Of a stretch of 64,000 nucleotides of DNA, positions 60,265-64,000 are shown piece after piece. Numbering within the stretch: position 1 is the stretch's first letter; the number at the start of each line of letters is the position of its first letter. The translations under genes were made by a program, and so were the position numbers. The stretch covers positions 186,001-250,000 of the forward strand of contig NZ_JAQKGU010000002.1 of NCBI RefSeq assembly GCF_028532725.1, in the 5' to 3' direction. This DNA comes from Desulfovibrio sp. Fe33 (lineage in GTDB: Bacteria > Desulfobacterota > Desulfovibrionia > Desulfovibrionales > Desulfovibrionaceae). The notes below the pieces were generated by a model. The model did not search any database. It worked only from the letters and a program-made list of their open reading frames with translations, and was not told where the DNA came from.

Positions 60265-61176
60265 ATGGAAATAATAAAGTATTGCAAAGCGTTGTCGGAT
60301 GAAACCCGTGCGCGGCTGGTCAATGTCCTGATGGAGTGCGAGCTCAACGTAGGTGAGATCGTCCAGGTCATGGAGATGGGGCAGTCGCGGATTTCGCGGC
60401 ATCTCAAGATATTGTCCGAGTCGGGGCTGGTGGACGTGCGCCGGGAAGGGCTTTGGGCCTTTTACCGGGCGAACGAGGACGGCCAGGGCCGGGCGTTTCT
60501 GAACGGCGTGCGCGAGCTCATGTCCGGCGAGCCGGAGCTTGAGCGGGACCGCAACCGCGCTGAAAAGGTAATCCTCGAGCGCACGGCGGCCACCCGGCAG
60601 TTCTTCGACGACATCGCGCCCGAATGGGACCGCATGACCGCCGAGGTCCTGGGCGATCTGGACCTGGGCCGCGAGATTCAGGCCCGGCTGCCCGAATGCG
60701 ACTGCGCCGCGGACATCGGCTGCGGCACCGGCGACATGCTTGAAATTCTGTCCCGCTCGTCGCGTTCCGTCATCGGCGTGGACAACTCGCCCAAGATGCT
60801 GGAGCTGGCCGAGGAGCGCTTCTCGGGCAACGGCAGCATGAGCCTGCGCATCGGCGAGATGACGCACCTGCCCCTTCGCGACTGGGAGGCGGACTGTACG
60901 GTCATGTCCCTGGTGCTGCACCATCTGGCCATGCCGCTGGACGCCATCCGCGAGGCGGGGAGGGTGCTCAAGGTCGGCGGCAGGCTGATTATCGCCGAAT
61001 TCGACCAGCACGAAAACGAGCTCATGCGCACCGAGTACGGCGACCGCAGGCTCGGCATTCCCCGTGAAAGCATGTGCAGCTGGCTTGAGGAAGCCCGCTT
61101 CGACGTCCGCTCCGTTACTGAATTTGAGGTCAACATGGGCCTCGTCGTAGTCCTTTACGAGGCTGAAAAACGATAA
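60265..61176 (+). CDS. ArsR-type HTH fused to SAM-dependent methyltransferase
   Basis: 303 residues. An ArsR winged helix at 1-85 (ALSDETRARLVNVLMECELN, QSRISRHLKILSESGLV) is joined to a class I methyltransferase at about 105-300, with SAM motif I ADIGCGTGDML, GVDNSPKML and the post-motif LHHLAMPLDA. It is encoded 28 bases before ahcY, which removes S-adenosylhomocysteine, so a regulator that senses SAM or SAH is plausible. The fusion resembles other ArsR-methyltransferase proteins of deltaproteobacteria; its methyl acceptor, if any, is unknown. Confidence 0.88.
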   Translation: MEIIKYCKALSDETRARLVNVLMECELNVGEIVQVMEMGQSRISRHLKILSESGLVDVRREGLWAFYRANEDGQGRAFLNGVRELMSGEPELERDRNRAEKVILERTAATRQFFDDIAPEWDRMTAEVLGDLDLGREIQARLPECDCAADIGCGTGDMLEILSRSSRSVIGVDNSPKMLELAEERFSGNGSMSLRIGEMTHLPLRDWEADCTVMSLVLHHLAMPLDAIREAGRVLKVGGRLIIAEFDQHENELMRTEYGDRRLGIPRESMCSWLEEARFDVRSVTEFEVNMGLVVVLYEAEKR

Positions 61177-61204
61177 CAATCCAATCTGTTAGTTGGAGGT
61201 ATTT

Positions 61205-62635
61205 ATGTCCAAGAACGTCATGCCCGTCGATCCCGAATGCGAGATCAAAGTGGCCGACATGTCGCTGGCCGAATGGGGCCGCATGGAAATGCAGCTCTCC
61301 GAGCGCGAGATGCCGGGCCTCATGGCCATCATCGAGAAGTACGGCAAGGAAAAGCCGCTCAAGGGAATGAAAGTCACGGGATCCCTGCACATGACCATCC
61401 AGACCGCCATGCTCATCAAGTGCCTGTATGAGCTGGGCGCGGATATCCGCTGGGCGTCCTGCAACATCTTTTCCACCCAGGATCACGCCGCCGCGGCCAT
61501 CGCGGATTCCGGCATGGCCAAGGTCTTCGCCTGGAAGGGTGAAACCCTTGAAGAATACTGGTGGTGCACCGAGCAGGCCCTGACCTGGCCCGACGGCTCC
61601 GGCCCGGACCTCATCGTGGACGACGGCGGCGACGCCACCCTGTTCATCCACCAGGGCGTCAAGGTCGAGGCCGATCCGTCCCTGGCGGACAAGGAATACG
61701 ACGTCCACGAGTTCCAGATCATCATGGACCGCCTGGCCGCTTCGGTCAAAGCCAACCCCACCAAGTGGACCGAGATCGCCAAGAAGGTGCGCGGCGTTTC
61801 CGAGGAGACCACCACCGGCGTGCATCGTCTCTATGAGATGCAGCGCGCCGGCGAGCTGCTGTTCCCGGCCATCAACGTCAACGACTCCGTGACCAAGTCC
61901 AAGTTCGACAACCTCTACGGCTGCCGCGAGTCCCTGGCTGACGGCATCAAGCGCGCCACCGACGTCATGGTCGCGGGCAAGGTCGTGGTCGTGGTCGGTT
62001 ACGGCGACGTGGGCAAGGGCTGCGCCCAGTCCATGCGCGGCTTCGGCGCCCGCGTTCTCATTACCGAGATCGACCCCATCTGCGCGCTCCAGGCCGCCAT
62101 GGAGGGTTACGAAGTGACCACCATGGACGACGCCGCTTCCCGCGGCGACATCTTCGTCACCTGCACCGGCAACTATCACGTCGTCACCGGCGAGCACATG
62201 GAACGGATGAAGGACGAGGCCATTCTTTGCAACATCGGACACTTCGACTCCGAGATCGAGATGATCTACCTGGAGAAGAATCCGGCCTGCACCAAGAAGA
62301 CCGTCAAGCCGCAGGTGGACAAGTGGACCATGGAGTCCGGCCGTTCCATCATCATCCTGGCCGAAGGCCGACTGGTCAACCTCGGCTGCGCCACCGGCCA
62401 TCCGAGCTTCGTCATGTCCAACTCCTTCACCAACCAGGCCCTGGCCCAGATCGATCTGGCCAAGAACGACTACGAGCCCAAGGTCATGATCCTGCCCAAG
62501 AAGCTCGACGAGGAAGTGGCCCGTCTCCATCTGGCCCGCCTCGGCGTCAAGCTCGAAAAGCTCACCAAGGCGCAGGCGGATTACATCGGCGTGGATGTCG
62601 AGGGCCCCTACAAGCCCGATCATTACCGCTACTAA
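61205..62635 (+). CDS. ahcY: adenosylhomocysteinase
   Basis: 476 residues from [20 protein letters not shown] (GGAGG upstream of 61205). It is well conserved: [19 protein letters not shown], the NAD-binding [25 protein letters not shown] and the C-terminal KPDHYRY. It hydrolyses S-adenosylhomocysteine to adenosine and homocysteine in the methyl cycle. Cotranscribed with the ArsR-methyltransferase gene. Confidence 0.97.
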   Translation: MSKNVMPVDPECEIKVADMSLAEWGRMEMQLSEREMPGLMAIIEKYGKEKPLKGMKVTGSLHMTIQTAMLIKCLYELGADIRWASCNIFSTQDHAAAAIADSGMAKVFAWKGETLEEYWWCTEQALTWPDGSGPDLIVDDGGDATLFIHQGVKVEADPSLADKEYDVHEFQIIMDRLAASVKANPTKWTEIAKKVRGVSEETTTGVHRLYEMQRAGELLFPAINVNDSVTKSKFDNLYGCRESLADGIKRATDVMVAGKVVVVVGYGDVGKGCAQSMRGFGARVLITEIDPICALQAAMEGYEVTTMDDAASRGDIFVTCTGNYHVVTGEHMERMKDEAILCNIGHFDSEIEMIYLEKNPACTKKTVKPQVDKWTMESGRSIIILAEGRLVNLGCATGHPSFVMSNSFTNQALAQIDLAKNDYEPKVMILPKKLDEEVARLHLARLGVKLEKLTKAQADYIGVDVEGPYKPDHYRY

Positions 62636-62654
62636 GCCCAACTGCATAAAAATG

Positions 62655-62689
62655 AAGAAGGGGAGTCCAAGGGACTCCCCTTCTTTTTT
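62655..62689 (+). terminator. rho-independent terminator of ahcY
   Basis: A perfect 14-bp stem AAGAAGGGGAGTCC / GGACTCCCCTTCTT, 3-base loop and T-run. Confidence 0.95.
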
Positions 62690-62732
62690 GGGGAACTCTC
62701 CCTTTAACTTTCTGAAGACGAAAATCAGGTGT

Positions 62733-62830
62733 TGAAAGCCGCTTCGCGGTAATAGTCGGGTGATTTCGCCTCCGGCGGGCAAGGGGTCGCACCCTTGCAT
62801 CCCCTGTATGCGCCTTCGGCGCGGGCTGTT
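62733..62830. repeat. dispersed palindromic repeat, full copy
   Basis: The same elements in the same orientation as 13848-13945: GTTGAAAGCCGC, the CGCCTCCGGCGGGCAAGGG core, CCCTTGCATCCC and a GCGCCTTCGGCGC hairpin. It follows the ahcY terminator. Confidence 0.85.
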
Positions 62831-62947
62831 TTTCAGCCTGCGGCGGTTTCACGAGCTGTGTGTTCGGTTGCGGTTTGTCCATCCGTGGGGCGGCGAAGGG
62901 TGGTTTTTCTGCGGGACTGCGGGCGGGCGGGTATGGTATGGGGGCTT

Positions 62948-63913
62948 ATGCCGCGATCCTGCCGACTATTCCTCCCGTCATTCGTTTTGCTTCTGGCCTT
63001 GTTCATGGGGCTTCTTTGGACCTGCCCCGCGTTCGCCCTGAACGTGAACGTGGCCGTATCCAGCTTCAAGGTGGACCTCGGGCTTGCGTATTTGCCCGAA
63101 AGGCTGATGGACGGCGACCCTTCCACGGCTTGGGCCGGAGGAAGCATATCCTCGGGCGAAGGGCAGTGGATGGAGTTCTCTTTCGACATGCCGGTGCGGG
63201 TCACGGGTCTGGGCGTGTACAACGGCAATCAGGGCGAGGGGCAGTTCGAAAAGTTCCGGCGCATCCGTTCGGGGAGAATCGTCTACCCCGACGGCTCGGA
63301 GTTCCCATTTTGGTTGCGCGATGAAAAAGGCGAACAGGTGATCCGTTGCCCGGGCAGGCCGTTCAAGTCCATTCGGATCGTGGTGGATTCCGTGTTCCCC
63401 CAGGGCGTGCCTCTGGCGCGCATGAAGCTGGCCGTGTCCGAGGTCAAGCTGTACCTGACGCTGATGACCGCGCCGGAGAGCGATGCCGCGACGGGGGAAG
63501 CGTTTGTGCCCCAGGTCCCTCCGGCGGACATGTCCAATCCGGTGCCTTCGGAGATGCAGGCGTTGCTCAGGGATTTCTACGTCAAGCAAGCGTCTCTGGA
63601 CGACGACTACCGGTTTTTGTTCGCGCCGCACGTACGCGACAAGTTCGATTTCCAGTTCGAGGTGTTCAAGGAAATCCAACGGCAGCGCGGGACGTTCAGC
63701 ATGTTCAGGGCGGCCAGGGTTGACCCGTCCGGGCTTGGTTTCGAACTGGTCTACATGGACAGGGACGTGGCCGAAATCCGGGTCTTCGGGACCTACCGGG
63801 TTCAGGTTGGCAAGCTCGACACGAACCTGGAAGAGGATTCCGTCTTCGTGCTTATGAAGGGAACGGAAGGCTGGAAGATTTACGAACTGGACGGACAGGA
63901 AGACAGTTTCTAA
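62948..63913 (+). CDS. exported protein with discoidin-like (F5/8 type C) domain
   Basis: 321 residues from the ATG at 62948 (GGGGG upstream). The longer open frame back to 62795 runs through the repeat and is unlikely. A signal peptide (LFLPSFVLLLALFMGLLW, cleavage near TCPAFA) leads to a domain at about 30-165 with the discoidin/NADase-type glycan-binding pattern: LMDGDPSTAWAGG, WMEFSFDMPVRVTGLGVYNG and RIVVDSVFPQG. A second domain (about 200-320) shows no known motif. It probably sits in the envelope and binds carbohydrate. Confidence 0.75.
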   Translation: MPRSCRLFLPSFVLLLALFMGLLWTCPAFALNVNVAVSSFKVDLGLAYLPERLMDGDPSTAWAGGSISSGEGQWMEFSFDMPVRVTGLGVYNGNQGEGQFEKFRRIRSGRIVYPDGSEFPFWLRDEKGEQVIRCPGRPFKSIRIVVDSVFPQGVPLARMKLAVSEVKLYLTLMTAPESDAATGEAFVPQVPPADMSNPVPSEMQALLRDFYVKQASLDDDYRFLFAPHVRDKFDFQFEVFKEIQRQRGTFSMFRAARVDPSGLGFELVYMDRDVAEIRVFGTYRVQVGKLDTNLEEDSVFVLMKGTEGWKIYELDGQEDSF

Positions 63914-63937
63914 TCAAAAGTCAACAACAGCAAGTTG

Positions 63938-64000
63938 TTAGACAATCCATACATCAATCAAATCATCGGCGTAGAGGCCTTCGGACTCGGCCGGGATCGT
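63938..64000 (-). CDS. C-terminal end of a gene cut by the window edge
   Basis: On the minus strand the frame entering from the right reads TIPAESEGLYADDLIDVWIV and stops at 63938. It is acidic and plausible as coding sequence, convergent with the preceding gene at 24 bases. Too short to identify. Confidence 0.45.
   Translation of the reverse strand, partial: TIPAESEGLYADDLIDVWIV

Noticed and set aside
1-64000. CRISPR array or prophage
   Set aside because: No regularly spaced short repeats and no phage structural, integrase or recombinase genes are visible.

Overview
The window looks like chromosomal DNA of a sulfate-reducing deltaproteobacterium of the Desulfovibrio/Pseudodesulfovibrio type. 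The evidence is a complete Hmc transmembrane electron-transfer operon (hmcA-F) with Rrf-type regulators, a mono-nuclear molybdenum aldehyde oxidoreductase closely resembling the D. gigas Mop protein, several TRAP transporters, an aldehyde:ferredoxin oxidoreductase with a polyferredoxin, a selenocysteine tRNA and high GC content. The genus is an inference; no rRNA is present.

Layout. 0-2 kb: 3' part of an ADP-forming acyl-CoA synthetase. 2.3-7.2 kb: TetR-controlled TRAP operon with two paralogous binding proteins. 7.4-9.1 kb: AhpF-like disulfide reductase. 9.1-11.5 kb: multi-PAS diguanylate cyclase. 11.6-13.7 kb: octaheme hydroxylamine-oxidoreductase-like cytochrome plus a NapC/NrfH-type tetraheme quinol dehydrogenase. 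14.2-27.4 kb: signalling genes (a heme-motif sensor kinase, Rrf2, a REC-PAS-PAS kinase, two stand-alone receivers), a universal stress protein and hmcFEDCBA, with palindromes in front of hmcA. 27.6-32.8 kb: mixed genes (small protein, CGGC protein, Ntn hydrolase, MsbA-like exporter, an arsenate-reductase-fold protein lacking its nucleophile). 33.0-42.1 kb: a ten-gene operon (ferredoxin, AOR, DapA-type lyase, IclR, TRAP P-Q-M, RraA-type aldolase, UxaA/SuyAB-type split dehydratase) that reads as an import, dehydration, aldol cleavage and aldehyde oxidation route. 43.2-50.9 kb: a block bounded by an apparent tRNA-Sec relic and the real tRNA-Sec. It carries an unknown membrane protein, LysR, a MoeA-like protein and mop, tied together by a shared TATATC-N5-GATATA palindrome, and an IS3-type relic lies beside the tRNA. 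51.0-52.4 kb: ECF sigma factor unit. 52.8-57.6 kb: two identical tRNA-Glu genes and a tRNA-Gln around a chemoreceptor and a DUF389 membrane protein. 57.7-59.9 kb: a hypothetical gene, a DciA/DUF721 protein, a PEGA lipoprotein and a second stress protein. 60.2-62.7 kb: ArsR-methyltransferase and ahcY. 62.9-64 kb: an exported discoidin-like protein and the end of a further gene.

How it fits together. Much of the window concerns electron flow across or within the membrane: Hmc links periplasmic cytochromes to a cytoplasmic heterodisulfide-reductase-like subunit, NapC feeds the octaheme cytochrome, and AOR and Mop oxidise aldehydes. A dense set of redox and signalling proteins sits beside these genes. 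A palindrome-rich dispersed repeat occurs at the 3' ends of several transcription units. All family assignments come from reading translated sequence by eye, without database searches.
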